A stretch of 64,000 nt of DNA, taken from contig JAFIGU010000077.1 of NCBI GenBank assembly GCA_017849555.1, positions 1-64,000 on the forward strand. The letters are read 5' to 3'. This DNA is from Sphingomonas sp. (GTDB lineage: Bacteria > Pseudomonadota > Alphaproteobacteria > Sphingomonadales > Sphingomonadaceae). Made by a program: the position numbers and the translations under genes. Position 1 is the stretch's first letter, and every line of letters begins with the position of its first letter. Positions 1-9,240 of the stretch are shown in pieces. The notes beneath the pieces are model-generated. The model saw only the letters and a list, made by a program, of their open reading frames with translations, made no database searches and was not told the origin of the DNA.

Positions 1-32
1 ACGAAAGCAACGACCTTACGAAAGCCAAGCAA

Positions 33-116
33 CGTCATGCCGGGCTCGACCCGGCATCCAGAGCCACAAAGGACACCGCCTAAGACTCTGGATGCCGGGT
101 CAAGCCCGGCATGACG
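33..116. repeat. Palindromic repeat family A, copy 1
   Basis: Two 31-nt arms (33-63 and 86-116) are inverted copies with one mismatch, separated by 22 nt. Each arm is itself built on a short palindrome around GCCGGG/CCCGGC. The same arm recurs at about 9.1, 24.1, 35.2 and 38.9 kb. It looks like a REP/BIME-type intergenic repeat; no gene is inside it. Confidence 0.85.
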
Positions 117-200
117 AGATAATGTAGGAGCGGGGAGTTTGGGCGTCGAAGCATATCTCGCTTGGATTTCCCCGCCTGCTTCGCCAAAAGGCGGTGCAAG

Positions 201-1430
201 ATGCGTATCCGTCCGTTTTTCCTCGCTTCCGCTATCGGGGTGGTGCTGCTCGGCGCCGGTATCGGCATCGCCCAGATCGAAGGCGGCGATCGCGGCGTTG
301 CGCCGGTCGACAGCTCGTCCGATTATGAGGTGAGCGGGGTCACCGTCGACGTCTCGGCCAAGGATGCGGATAGCGCGCGCTACGGCGGGTGGCGGCTGGC
401 GCAGCGCAAGGCATGGGTGCAATTGTCGCAGCGGCTCGGCGCGGGCGGCGGGCTGGTATCCGACGGCGCGCTCGATTCCGTCGTGTCGGGGATCGTCGTC
501 GAAAACGAGCAGATCGGGCCCAATCGCTATATCGCGCGGCTTGGGGTGCTGTTCGATCGCGGCAAGGCGAGCGCGATGCTCGGGGTGAGCGATTCCGTCT
601 CGCGCTCGGCGCCGATGGTGGTGATCCCGGTGATGTGGGCGGGCGGCGCGGCGACGGTGTTCGAACAGCGCACCGCGTGGCAGGAAGCCTGGGCGCGCTA
701 TCGCACCGGCAACAGCACGATCGATTATGTCCGCCCGGTCGGCACCGGCCCCGATCCGTTGCTGCTCAATTACGGGCAGACGCAGCGGCCGGGGCGCGGC
801 TGGTGGCGATCGGTGCTCAACCAATATGGCGGCAGCAACGTGCTCGTCCCCACCGTGCGGCTCCAGCGGCAATGGCCGGGCGGGCCGATCGTCGCGATCT
901 TCCAGGCGCGCGGCGGGCCGGACAATAAATTGTTCGGGCAGGTCGCGCTGCGCGTCGACAATGCCGCCGGGCTACCGCAACTGCTCGATGCCGGGGTGAA
1001 GCGGCTCGACGATCTCTATCAGGCGGCGTCGCGCGGCGGGCTGCTGCGCACCGATACCGGGCTCGCTTATGTGCCCCCGGTCGCGGCGACCGAGGAAGAG
1101 GTGCTGCCTGACGATTCGCTGCCGTTGACCGCCCCGTCGGCGGGCGGCGCGACGATCTCGGTCCAGTTCGATTCGCCCGGCGCCGGCGCGGTCAACGCGA
1201 CCGAGGCGGCGTTGCGTGCGGTGCCCGGGGTGGCGACGGCGGGCACCTCCAGCCTCGCGCTGGGCGGGGTATCGGTGATGACCGTTACTTATGGCGGCAC
1301 CGCCGATGCCTTCCGCGCCGCGCTGCAGGCGCGCGGGTGGCAGGTGTTCGGCACCGGGACGACGATCCGCATCCGCCGCGCGCAACCTTCCGCGCCCGAA
1401 GCGGCGCCGGGCAACGCGACCGGCGGATGA
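201..1430 (+). CDS. Secreted hypothetical protein with DUF2066-like N-terminal region
   Basis: This 409-residue protein starts at ATG 201, which directly begins a typical signal peptide (basic MRIR, then a long hydrophobic stretch ending near AQI). An upstream ATG at 162 would only add 13 unrelated residues. After the signal comes a region with a YEVSGVTVDV strand and an Ala/Arg-rich helix ending WVQLSQRL, which resembles DUF2066 proteins. The C-terminus (about 330-400) has a ferredoxin-like alternation that some pipelines label heavy-metal-associated, but no CxxC metal motif is visible. Its stop overlaps the ATG of the HdaA gene, so it is the first gene of an operon with HdaA, ppk1 and ppx. 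Function is unknown. Confidence 0.75.
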   Translation: MRIRPFFLASAIGVVLLGAGIGIAQIEGGDRGVAPVDSSSDYEVSGVTVDVSAKDADSARYGGWRLAQRKAWVQLSQRLGAGGGLVSDGALDSVVSGIVVENEQIGPNRYIARLGVLFDRGKASAMLGVSDSVSRSAPMVVIPVMWAGGAATVFEQRTAWQEAWARYRTGNSTIDYVRPVGTGPDPLLLNYGQTQRPGRGWWRSVLNQYGGSNVLVPTVRLQRQWPGGPIVAIFQARGGPDNKLFGQVALRVDNAAGLPQLLDAGVKRLDDLYQAASRGGLLRTDTGLAYVPPVAATEEEVLPDDSLPLTAPSAGGATISVQFDSPGAGAVNATEAALRAVPGVATAGTSSLALGGVSVMTVTYGGTADAFRAALQARGWQVFGTGTTIRIRRAQPSAPEAAPGNATGG

Positions 1431-2053
1431 CGAACCAGATCGCGCTGCCGCTGGAGTGGCCCGCCGATCCGCGCGACGAGGAGTTTTTGGTGACGCCCTC
1501 GAACGCGCGCGCGGCGCATACCGTCGAGCATTGGGGGGCGTGGCCGGTGATGACCGCCTTGCTCACCGGCCCGCGCAAATCGGGGCGCAGCCTGCTCGCG
1601 CGGATCTTCGCCTCGAAGAGCGGCGGGACGATCATCGACGATGCCGAGAAGCGCCCGGAGGCCGAGCTGTTCCACGCCTGGAACGAGGCGCAGGCGCATC
1701 GCCGCCCGCTGCTGATCGTCGCCGATGCCGCGCCGCCCGAATGGCGCATCCGGCTGCCCGATCTGCGCTCGCGGCTCGCTGCCTCGCCGATCGCGGCGAT
1801 CGGCGCGCCTGACGATCAGTTGATGCGCGCATTGCTCGAACGCCAGTTCATGCGCCGCGGGCTTGATGCGCGCCCCGATCTGATCGACTGGCTGGTCGCG
1901 CGGATCGAGCGGAGTCATATTGCCGTCATACGAACGGTCGATGCGCTGGATCAGGAGGTGCTGGAGCGCCGCAAGCGGTTGTCGATCCCGCTCGCGCGCA
2001 CCACGCTCGCCGGCGCCGCGTTGATCCCCCCCTTGTCGACGGACCTGCAATGA
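1427..2053 (+). CDS. hdaA: DnaA-related regulatory protein HdaA
   Basis: A 208-residue DnaA-family AAA+ protein without a DNA-binding domain IV, matching the size of alphaproteobacterial HdaA, which promotes inactivation of DnaA-ATP on the sliding clamp. The extreme N-terminus TNQIALPLEWP resembles the QL[SP]LPL-type clamp-binding peptide of Hda proteins. The P-loop at residues 48-56 is degenerate (GPRKSGRSL, without the canonical GKT/S). Both ends overlap neighbours by 4 nt (ATGA), so it is translationally coupled to the secreted protein upstream and to ppk1 downstream. Family placement is fairly secure; clamp binding is inferred. Confidence 0.8.
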   Translation: MTNQIALPLEWPADPRDEEFLVTPSNARAAHTVEHWGAWPVMTALLTGPRKSGRSLLARIFASKSGGTIIDDAEKRPEAELFHAWNEAQAHRRPLLIVADAAPPEWRIRLPDLRSRLAASPIAAIGAPDDQLMRALLERQFMRRGLDARPDLIDWLVARIERSHIAVIRTVDALDQEVLERRKRLSIPLARTTLAGAALIPPLSTDLQ

Positions 2054-4239
2054 CCCGCCCCGCGCATATCGCCGCCAGCATCAAGGCCGATGACGACCCG
2101 TTCGAGAGTCAATCGACCGATCGCTATTTCAACCGCGAGCTTTCGTGGCTGGCGTTCAACCGTCGTGTGCTGGAGGAGGCGTGCAACCCGGCGCATCCGC
2201 TGCTCGAACGGCTGCGCTTCCTGTCAATCTCTGGCTCGAACCTCGACGAATTCTTCATGGTCCGCGTCGCCGGGCTGAAGGGGCAGCAATTGCTCGAGGT
2301 GGAGGCGCGCTCGGCCGACGGGCTGACCCCGACCCAGCAGCTCGTGGCGATCACCGAAACTGCTGACAAGCTGCTGATGGATCAGGAGAAAGTGTGGCGG
2401 GATATCCGCCACGCGCTCGCCGATTCGGGGATCCAGGTGCTCGGATCGAGCAAGGTCGACGCGGTGCTGTCGGTCGAGGAGATCGGCTGGCTCGAAACCC
2501 ATTTCCGCGAGCAATTGCTCCCGGTGCTGACCCCGCAGGCGCTCGATCCGGCGCACCCGTTCCCGTTCATGCCCAACAAGGGGCTGGCGGTGATGTTCGA
2601 TCTCGTCCGCCTGTCGGACGACGAACCGATCCGCGAACTGGTGATGCTGCCCGCGGCGATGAAGCGCTTCGTGCGGCTGCCGGGGGACGATGCGCGTTAC
2701 GTCGCGACCGAATCGATCGTGAAGCGCTTCTCCCCGGTGCTGTTCCCCGGCTATCGCGTGCTCGGCGCGGCCGAGTTCCGCGTGCTGCGCGACAGCGATA
2801 TCGAGATCGAGGAAGAGGCCGAGGATCTCGTCCGCTATTTCGCCAATGCGATCAAACGCCGCCGCCGCGGGCGGGTGATCCGGCTCGAACTCGAAACCGG
2901 GATGCCCGAGGCGCTGGAAACGGTGCTGCGCGAGGAATTGGGCGAGGCGGGGGCGCTGATCACCGAGAGCGGGTCGTTCCTCGGCATCGGCGATCTCGAT
3001 CAATTGTACGACGAGGATCGGCCGGACCTCAAATTCCCGCCCTTCACCCCGCGCTTCCCCGAGCGGATCCGCGAGTTCGACGGCGATTGCTTCGCCGCGA
3101 TCCGCGCCAAGGATATCATCGTTCACCATCCCTATGAGACGTTCGACGTCGTGCTCGCTTTCTTGAAGCAGGCGGCGGCGGACCCCGATGTGGTGGCGAT
3201 CAAGCAGACGCTGTACCGCGCGGGCAAGCAATCGGCGGTGATCAACGCGCTGGTCGCCGCGGCCGAGGCGGGCAAATCGGTCACCGCGGTGGTCGAGCTG
3301 AAGGCGCGGTTCGACGAGGAACAGAATTTGCTGTGGGCCAGCGCGCTCGAACGCGCCGGGGTGCAGGTGGTCTATGGTTTCATCGACTGGAAGACCCACG
3401 CCAAGATCTCGATGGTCGTGCGGCGCGAGGCCGGGCAGTTCCGCACCTACTGCCATTTCGGGACGGGCAATTATCACCCGATCACCGCGCGCATCTACAC
3501 CGACCTCAGCTTCTTCACCGCCGATCCGCGGATCGGGCGCGATGCCTCGCGGGTGTTCAATTACATCACCGGCTATGTCGAGCCTGAGGGGATGGAATTG
3601 GTCGTCATCTCGCCGCGCTATCTGCGCGGGCGGCTGATCGAGTTGATCGACGCCGAGATCGCGCATGCCCGCGCCGGGCGCGCCGCGACGATCTGGGCCA
3701 AGATGAATTCGGTGGTCGATCCCGCGATCATCGAGAAGCTCTACGAGGCGAGCGGCGCGGGGGTGGAGATCGATCTCGTCATCCGCGGCATCTGTTGCCT
3801 GCGCCCCAAGGTGCCGGGGATGTCGGACAATATCCGCGTCAAATCGGTCGTCGGGCGCTTTCTGGAGCACAGCCGCATCGCCTGTTTCGGCAATGGCGCG
3901 GCGTTGCCCAACGACAAGGCGCATGTGCTGATCTCGTCGGCGGACTGGATGCCGCGCAATTTCGATCGCCGCGTCGAATATATGCTCCCGCTGGAGAATG
4001 AGACGGTTCATGCGCAGGTGCTCGATCAGGTGATGCTCGCCAATCTGATCGACGACGAGCAGAGCTGGGAGCTCGAATCCGACGGCAGCTACACGCGGAT
4101 CAAGCCGGGCGACAAGCCATTCAACTTGCACCGTTATTTCATGACCAACCCCTCGCTCTCCGGGCGCGGCGCGGCGCTGGCGGAGGGGGGCGCGGTGCCG
4201 ACCTTGTCGTTGCGCCGGCAGGAATTGAAGGAAGATTGA
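2050..4239 (+). CDS. ppk1: Polyphosphate kinase 1
   Basis: A full-length (729 aa) RNA-degradosome-type polyphosphate kinase, which reversibly polymerises the gamma-phosphate of ATP into polyphosphate. The N-terminal domain starts YFNRELSWLAFNRRVLEEA, the head domain follows, and the two phospholipase-D-like catalytic domains carry the expected histidines: His450 in the KTHAKISMV motif (autophosphorylated in characterised PPKs) and His607 in RFLEHSRI. HFGTGNYHP follows the first. The ATG overlaps the HdaA stop, and the TGA overlaps the ATG of the exopolyphosphatase gene, so synthesis and degradation of polyphosphate are encoded together. Confidence 0.97.
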   Translation: MTRPAHIAASIKADDDPFESQSTDRYFNRELSWLAFNRRVLEEACNPAHPLLERLRFLSISGSNLDEFFMVRVAGLKGQQLLEVEARSADGLTPTQQLVAITETADKLLMDQEKVWRDIRHALADSGIQVLGSSKVDAVLSVEEIGWLETHFREQLLPVLTPQALDPAHPFPFMPNKGLAVMFDLVRLSDDEPIRELVMLPAAMKRFVRLPGDDARYVATESIVKRFSPVLFPGYRVLGAAEFRVLRDSDIEIEEEAEDLVRYFANAIKRRRRGRVIRLELETGMPEALETVLREELGEAGALITESGSFLGIGDLDQLYDEDRPDLKFPPFTPRFPERIREFDGDCFAAIRAKDIIVHHPYETFDVVLAFLKQAAADPDVVAIKQTLYRAGKQSAVINALVAAAEAGKSVTAVVELKARFDEEQNLLWASALERAGVQVVYGFIDWKTHAKISMVVRREAGQFRTYCHFGTGNYHPITARIYTDLSFFTADPRIGRDASRVFNYITGYVEPEGMELVVISPRYLRGRLIELIDAEIAHARAGRAATIWAKMNSVVDPAIIEKLYEASGAGVEIDLVIRGICCLRPKVPGMSDNIRVKSVVGRFLEHSRIACFGNGAALPNDKAHVLISSADWMPRNFDRRVEYMLPLENETVHAQVLDQVMLANLIDDEQSWELESDGSYTRIKPGDKPFNLHRYFMTNPSLSGRGAALAEGGAVPTLSLRRQELKED

Positions 4240-5702
4240 TGGCCGCGCCGCGCACGGCGATCATCGATATCGGTTCGAATTCGATCCGTCTGGTGGTCTA
4301 TCAGGGACCGGCGCGACTGCCGGCGACGCTGTTCAACGAAAAGGTGCTTGCGGGGCTGGGGCGCAGCCTCGCGCAGACCGGGGCGATCGATGCCGAGGCG
4401 ATGGCCGCGGCGGAGGCGGCGCTGGGGCGTTTCGCCGCGCTGGTGCGCGAATTGCGCTGCGACACGGTGCGTACCGTCGCCACCGCGGCGGCACGCGATG
4501 CCGCCAACGGCGCCGAACTGCTCGCGCTGGCCGAAGCGGCGGGGCTGACGGTCGAATTGCTGTCGGGCGCGGAGGAAGCGCGCGCGGCGGGCTATGGCGT
4601 GCTCTCGGCGATCCCGCATGCCGACGGGATCGTCGGCGATCTCGGCGGCGGCAGCCTCGAACTGGTGCGGGTCAAGAATGGCAAGGTACGCCAGCACGCC
4701 TCCTTCCCGCTCGGGGTGCTGCGGATCGCGGCGTTGCGCGACGCTTCACAAGGCAGGGGCGGGCTCGACCGGCGCGTCGGGCGGCTGCTGCGCGAGGCCG
4801 GGTGGGGCGGCGCGGGCAAGGGGCTGCCGCTGTATCTGGTCGGCGGATCGTGGCGCGCGCTGGCGCGGCTCGATATGGATCGGACGCATTATCCGCTCCC
4901 GATCATCCACGAATACGCCATGTCGGCGGAGACGGTGGCGCGGCTCGGGCGGACGATCTCGCATGTCGCCAAGGGGCGGCTAAAGGCGGTGTCCGGGCTG
5001 TCGACCGGGCGCATCCCGACGCTTGGCGACGCGGCGGCATTGCTCGCCTCGCTGATCAAGCATCTCAAGGCCAAGGGGACGATCGTGTCGGCTTATGGCC
5101 TGCGCGAGGGGTTGCTCTACGGCGCGCTCGACGAGCGGACGCGTGCGCAGGACCCTCTGGTGGTGGCGACGCGCGACGAGGGGCGCCGGGCGGGGCGTTT
5201 CCCCGAACATGGCGACCTGCTCCACGACTGGATCGCGCCGCTGTTCGTCGGCGAATCCGCGAGCGATGCGCGGCTGCGCCACTCCGCATGCCAACTCGCC
5301 GATGTCGGCTGGCGCGCCAACCCGGAGTTTCGCGCCGAACGCGGGATGGAGATCGCGCTCCACGGCAATTGGGTCGGGGTCGATGCGCGCGGTCGTGCGA
5401 TGATGGCGCAGGCGCTGTGGACCGCGCTTGGCGGCAGCACCTCGAGCCCGCCGCCGCTCCCGGCGCTGGCGAGTGACATGGATCTGTCGCGCGCGGTCGG
5501 CTGGGGGCTGGCGATGCGGCTCGGGCAGCGCATGTCGGCCGGGCTGGCGGGGCCGTTGCAGCGTTCCAGCCTGTCGGTCAGCGGGCGCGGACTGACGCTC
5601 GGGCTTAGCGCGGCCGACCGCCATCTCTATGGCGAAGCGGTGGAAAAGCGCCACAACGCACTCGCCGCCGCGCTGGGGCGGACGCCGATCCTGACGGCAT
5701 GA
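4239..5702 (+). CDS. ppx: Exopolyphosphatase, Ppx/GppA family
   Basis: A 487-residue ASKHA-fold phosphatase that removes terminal phosphate from polyphosphate (or the pppGpp 5' phosphate, which cannot be excluded). The N-terminal phosphate-1 motif is IIDIGSNSIRLVVY and the second is GDLGGGSLEL. The longer-than-catalytic C-terminal half (from about 310) corresponds to the helical HD-like domain of long Ppx proteins. Its ATG at 4239 shares one base with the ppk1 stop; a TTG just upstream is not needed. Confidence 0.93.
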   Translation: MAAPRTAIIDIGSNSIRLVVYQGPARLPATLFNEKVLAGLGRSLAQTGAIDAEAMAAAEAALGRFAALVRELRCDTVRTVATAAARDAANGAELLALAEAAGLTVELLSGAEEARAAGYGVLSAIPHADGIVGDLGGGSLELVRVKNGKVRQHASFPLGVLRIAALRDASQGRGGLDRRVGRLLREAGWGGAGKGLPLYLVGGSWRALARLDMDRTHYPLPIIHEYAMSAETVARLGRTISHVAKGRLKAVSGLSTGRIPTLGDAAALLASLIKHLKAKGTIVSAYGLREGLLYGALDERTRAQDPLVVATRDEGRRAGRFPEHGDLLHDWIAPLFVGESASDARLRHSACQLADVGWRANPEFRAERGMEIALHGNWVGVDARGRAMMAQALWTALGGSTSSPPPLPALASDMDLSRAVGWGLAMRLGQRMSAGLAGPLQRSSLSVSGRGLTLGLSAADRHLYGEAVEKRHNALAAALGRTPILTA

Positions 5703-5705
5703 TTG

Positions 5706-5732
5706 CTCCCCCCTTTGTTCAAGGGAGGGGAG
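5706..5732. repeat. C-rich/G-rich hairpin between convergent genes
   Basis: An imperfect hairpin of the form CTCCCC..TTGTTCAA..GGGGAG lies just after the ppx stop, between ppx and the convergent I78 gene. A near-identical hairpin follows the TonB receptor gene at 60824-60851. There is no clear T-run, so it may be a repeat or a weak bidirectional terminator. Confidence 0.5.
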
Positions 5733-5747
5733 AAGGGGTGTCGCTGG

Positions 5748-6035
5748 CTATCCGCAGCTGATGCTCCGCACGATATTCCGCTCGCCGATCATGATGTTGA
5801 GCCGGTCGGCGCGGAAGTCCATCGTCGCGGCCTGCCCCGGATAGAGCACGCGGACGCTGCGCGCGCCCGACATGTGCCGCGCACGGCGCTGGAGATCGGG
5901 ACGGTAGGGCGCCCCCACGAAACGCTGAACGGCATCGGCGCGGCACTGGCGCACCGGGCCGGGCATCCCCGGCCGATCGTCGACACAGCCGACCAGCGCA
6001 ATCAGCGGCAGGACGGCAAAGAGGGCCTTGGTCAT
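5748..6035 (-). CDS. I78-family peptidase-inhibitor lipoprotein
   Basis: A 95-residue precursor with a lipoprotein signal (lipobox LVGC, Cys17). The mature part follows the potato-inhibitor-I78 pattern: a CRADAVQRFVGAPY segment, a central ARSVRVLYPGQAATMDFRADRLNI and a final short Cys-containing tail. Members of this family are periplasmic serine-protease inhibitors; the target here is unknown. Its ATG overlaps the RNase D stop by 4 nt, so it is translated from the rnd transcript. Confidence 0.82.
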   Translation of the reverse strand: MTKALFAVLPLIALVGCVDDRPGMPGPVRQCRADAVQRFVGAPYRPDLQRRARHMSGARSVRVLYPGQAATMDFRADRLNIMIGERNIVRSISCG

Positions 6036-7210
6036 ACGGCATTCCCCTCGGTTCGCGTCATTTTGAGCCTGCCGCCCTGAACCGCGAAACCCAATCGGCC
6101 CTCGACCAGATCAAGCGCGTCATGCCCGAACTGGTCATAACGCCAACCCGTTAGAATCGCTAGACCTTCCCGCTGGCCGGCGGCGAGCGCCTCGAGTTCC
6201 TCGCCGCGTGCGAGCAGCCGCGGCGCGACGTCGATATCGCGCGCGCGGATCTTGAGCAGCAGCTTGAGCAGATCGGCGACCAGCGCGCCTTCCTTGCCCA
6301 GCCCGGGCTTGCGATCGTCCCGCGGCGGCATCTCGCTCGCCGACATCGGCTGCGCCTCGGCGATCGCGGTCATCAGGCGCTTGCCGATATCGTTCGCCGC
6401 CCAGGTCGCGGAAAGCCCGCGGACCCGCGCAAGATCGGGCTGTTTCTTCGGCGGATGCCCGGCGAGATCGGCGAGGGTTTCGTCCTTGACGATGCGGCCG
6501 CGCGGCAGATCCTTGGCGCGTGCCTCCATCTCGCGCCAGCGCGCGATCGCCTTCAATCGGCCGAGCACATCGGGCTTGCGGCCGGAGATGCGCACGCGCT
6601 TCCACGCCAGCTCGGGATCGTTGGCGTAATTGGCGGGATCGGCGAGCCGTTCCATCTCCTGATCGAGCCACGCGCCGCGCCCGGTCTTCTTGAGCCGTTC
6701 GAGCATCCGCGGGAAGATCTTCGACAGATGCGTCACGTCGCCGATCGCATAATCGACCTGGCGCTGATCGAGCGGGCGGCGCGACCAGTCGGTGAAGCGC
6801 GCGCCCTTGTCGATCTGGATGCCGAGCCAGCTGTCGACGAGGTTGGAATAGCCGATCTGCTCGCCCTGGCCGAGCGCCATCGCCGCGACCTGGGTGTCGA
6901 ACAGGGGATGCGGGGTCTTGCCGGTGAGATTGTCGATGATCTCGAGATCCTGCCCGCCGGCGTGGAACACCTTGAGCACCTCCTCATTGTCGACCAGCAG
7001 GTCGAGCAGCGGGGAGAGATCGAGCCCCGGCGCCTTGGGGTCGATCGCCGCCGCTTCTTCGGTGTCGGCGATCTGGATCAGGCACAACTCGGGCCAATAG
7101 GTGCTCTCGCGCATGAACTCGGTGTCGACGCAGACGAAGGGGGCGTTGGCGAGGCGCGCGCACAGGTTGGCGAGCGTCGCGTTATCGGTGATCAGCGGGT
7201 GAACATGCAT
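6032..7210 (-). CDS. rnd: Ribonuclease D
   Basis: A 391-residue 3'-5' exoribonuclease for tRNA and small stable RNA 3' ends. The DEDD catalytic core begins with D29/E31 in VDTEFMRESTYWPELCLIQI. The C-terminal half carries HRDC-like helices (RWREMEARAKDLPRGRIVKDETLADLA). Start at 7210 is chosen because this is the conserved N-terminus (MHVHPLITDN) and a promoter lies immediately upstream; longer frames run into the divergent aspS upstream region. Divergent from aspS. Confidence 0.95.
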   Translation of the reverse strand: MHVHPLITDNATLANLCARLANAPFVCVDTEFMRESTYWPELCLIQIADTEEAAAIDPKAPGLDLSPLLDLLVDNEEVLKVFHAGGQDLEIIDNLTGKTPHPLFDTQVAAMALGQGEQIGYSNLVDSWLGIQIDKGARFTDWSRRPLDQRQVDYAIGDVTHLSKIFPRMLERLKKTGRGAWLDQEMERLADPANYANDPELAWKRVRISGRKPDVLGRLKAIARWREMEARAKDLPRGRIVKDETLADLAGHPPKKQPDLARVRGLSATWAANDIGKRLMTAIAEAQPMSASEMPPRDDRKPGLGKEGALVADLLKLLLKIRARDIDVAPRLLARGEELEALAAGQREGLAILTGWRYDQFGHDALDLVEGRLGFAVQGGRLKMTRTEGNAV

Positions 7211-7219
7211 AAGTCGCGC

Positions 7220-7248
7220 CCCATAGCCCCACGCGCGCGCCTTGACAA
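7220..7248 (-). promoter_or_regulatory. Predicted rnd promoter
   Basis: On the minus strand TTGTCA is followed after 17 nt by TATGGG, and the rnd ATG is only 9 nt further on. This predicts an mRNA with almost no leader. It overlaps a plus-strand TTGACA, part of the divergent rnd/aspS control region. Confidence 0.55.
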
Positions 7249-7277
7249 AGCGGGGATGGAAGGGGAGGGCGCGGCGC

Positions 7278-9077
7278 ATGCACGCATATCGTTCTCACAC
7301 CTGCGCCCAACTCTCCGCGTCCAACGTCGGAGACAGTGTCCGTCTTTCCGGCTGGGTCCACCGCAAGCGCGATCATGGCGGCGTGTTGTTCGTCGACCTG
7401 CGCGATCATTACGGCATCACCCAGATCGTCGCGGATAGCGATTCGCCCGCGCTGCCGGTGCTCGAATCGCTCCGCGCCGAATCGGTCGTCACGATCGACG
7501 GCCATGTGAAGAAGCGCTCCGACGCGACGATCAACACCAACCTCGCGACCGGCGAGATCGAGGTGTTCGCCACCGCCGTCACCGTCCAGTCGGTGGCGCA
7601 GGAGCTGCCGATGCCGGTGGCCGGCGAGGCCGAATATCCGGAAGAAATCCGCCTGCGCTATCGCTTCCTCGATCTGCGCCGCGAAACGCTCCACGCCAAT
7701 ATCATGCTGCGTTCGGCGGTGATCGCCTCGATCCGGCGGCGGATGATCGATCAGGGGTTCACCGAGTTCCAGACCCCGATCCTCACCGCGAGCAGCCCGG
7801 AGGGCGCGCGCGACTATCTTGTGCCGAGCCGCGTCCACCCCGGTAAATTCTACGCGCTGCCGCAGGCGCCGCAGATGTTCAAACAGCTCCTCATGGTCGC
7901 GGGCTTCGATCGCTATTTCCAGATCGCGCCGTGCTTCCGCGACGAGGATGCGCGCGCCGACCGGTCGCCGGGCGAATTCTACCAGCTCGATTTCGAGATG
8001 AGCTACGTCACCCAGGAAGACGTGTTCGCCGCGATCGAGCCGGTGCTCCACGGCGTGTTCAGCGAGTTCGCCGACTGGCAGGGCAAGGGCCGCACGGTCA
8101 GCGCCTTGCCGTTCCGCCAGATTCCGTATCGCGAATCGATGCTCAAATACGGCAACGACAAGCCCGATCTCAGGAACCCGATCCTGATCTCCGACGTGTC
8201 GGAGCATTTCGTCGGCTCGGGCTTCGGCCGCTTCGCCTCGATCGTCGAGGCGGGGGACGTGGTGCGCGCGATCCCCGCGCCGGGCACCGCCGAGAAGAGC
8301 CGCAAGTTCTTCGACGACATGAACGCCTGGGCGCAGTCCGAAGGGTTCGCCGGGCTCGGCTATGCCACCCGCAAGGGGGGTGAGTGGGGCGGCCCGATCG
8401 CCAAGAACCACGGCGAGGACAAGATGAACGCGCTCGCCAATGCGCTCGGCCTCGGGCCGGACGACGGCTTGTTCTTCGCCGCCGGCAAGGAGGCGCAGGC
8501 CGCCAAGCTGGCGGGCCTCGCGCGCACCCGCGTCGGCGAACAGCTCGACCTCATCGACAAGAGCCGGTTCGAATTCTGCTGGATCGTCGATTTCCCGATG
8601 TTCGAATATGACGAGGACAACAAGAAGATCGACTTCAGCCATAACCCGTTCAGCATGCCGCAGGGCGAGCTGGAGGCGCTGGAGACCAAGGATCCGCTCG
8701 ATATCCTCGCTTATCAGTACGATATCGTGTGCAACGGCGTTGAGCTGTCGTCGGGCGCGATCCGGAACCACCGGCCGGAGATCATGTACAAGGCGTTCGA
8801 GATCGCGGGCTATACCCGCGAGGATGTCGACACGAACTTCGCGGGCATGATCAACGCGTTCAAGTTCGGCGCCCCGCCGCACGGCGGCTCCGCGCCGGGG
8901 ATCGACCGCATCGTCATGCTGCTCGCCGACCAGCCCAATATCCGCGAGGTGATCGTCTTCCCGATGACGCAGAAGGCGGAAGACCTGATGATGGGTGCGC
9001 CGAGCTTCGTTTCCGCGAAGCAGCTGCGCGAACTCAACCTGCGCTCGACCGCCGAGGGCGTGCCGACCGCGGGCTAA
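7278..9077 (+). CDS. aspS: Aspartyl-tRNA synthetase
   Basis: A 599-residue class II synthetase of the bacterial type with an N-terminal OB anticodon-binding domain ([16 protein letters not shown]), a GAD insertion domain, and the class II motifs: motif 2 in [19 protein letters not shown] and motif 3 in [18 protein letters not shown] 7278 is preceded by a good ribosome site (AGGGGAGGG at 7261-7269). Whether it also charges tRNA-Asn for amidation by GatCAB cannot be told from this window. Confidence 0.97.
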   Translation: MHAYRSHTCAQLSASNVGDSVRLSGWVHRKRDHGGVLFVDLRDHYGITQIVADSDSPALPVLESLRAESVVTIDGHVKKRSDATINTNLATGEIEVFATAVTVQSVAQELPMPVAGEAEYPEEIRLRYRFLDLRRETLHANIMLRSAVIASIRRRMIDQGFTEFQTPILTASSPEGARDYLVPSRVHPGKFYALPQAPQMFKQLLMVAGFDRYFQIAPCFRDEDARADRSPGEFYQLDFEMSYVTQEDVFAAIEPVLHGVFSEFADWQGKGRTVSALPFRQIPYRESMLKYGNDKPDLRNPILISDVSEHFVGSGFGRFASIVEAGDVVRAIPAPGTAEKSRKFFDDMNAWAQSEGFAGLGYATRKGGEWGGPIAKNHGEDKMNALANALGLGPDDGLFFAAGKEAQAAKLAGLARTRVGEQLDLIDKSRFEFCWIVDFPMFEYDEDNKKIDFSHNPFSMPQGELEALETKDPLDILAYQYDIVCNGVELSSGAIRNHRPEIMYKAFEIAGYTREDVDTNFAGMINAFKFGAPPHGGSAPGIDRIVMLLADQPNIREVIVFPMTQKAEDLMMGAPSFVSAKQLRELNLRSTAEGVPTAG

Positions 9078-9086
9078 AACCTTCCT

Positions 9087-9170
9087 CGTCATGCCGGGCT
9101 CGACCCGGCATCCAGAGTCACAGGCCGTATCGCTCGTCGCTCTGAATGCCGGATCAAGTCCGGCATGACG
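9087..9170. repeat. Palindromic repeat family A, copy 2
   Basis: Inverted arms at 9087-9117 and 9140-9170 match the arms at 33-116 with a few substitutions. It lies between aspS and ppk2 and may serve as the 3' end of aspS mRNA. Confidence 0.85.
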
Positions 9171-9240
9171 GTAGAAGGCTCTGATTCGCCTCGATAACCG
9201 GGGGCTGGCGCTGCGCGCGATTTCGCGGCAGGTTGCCGCC

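Noticed and set aside
33..116. Repeats considered as a CRISPR array
   Set aside because: Copies are dispersed inverted pairs many kilobases apart with no regular spacers and no cas genes.
2224..4131. A 635-codon open frame on the minus strand inside ppk1
   Set aside because: It is the antisense shadow of a clear, full-length ppk1 in GC-rich DNA; composition is Arg/Asp/His-rich with no domain.
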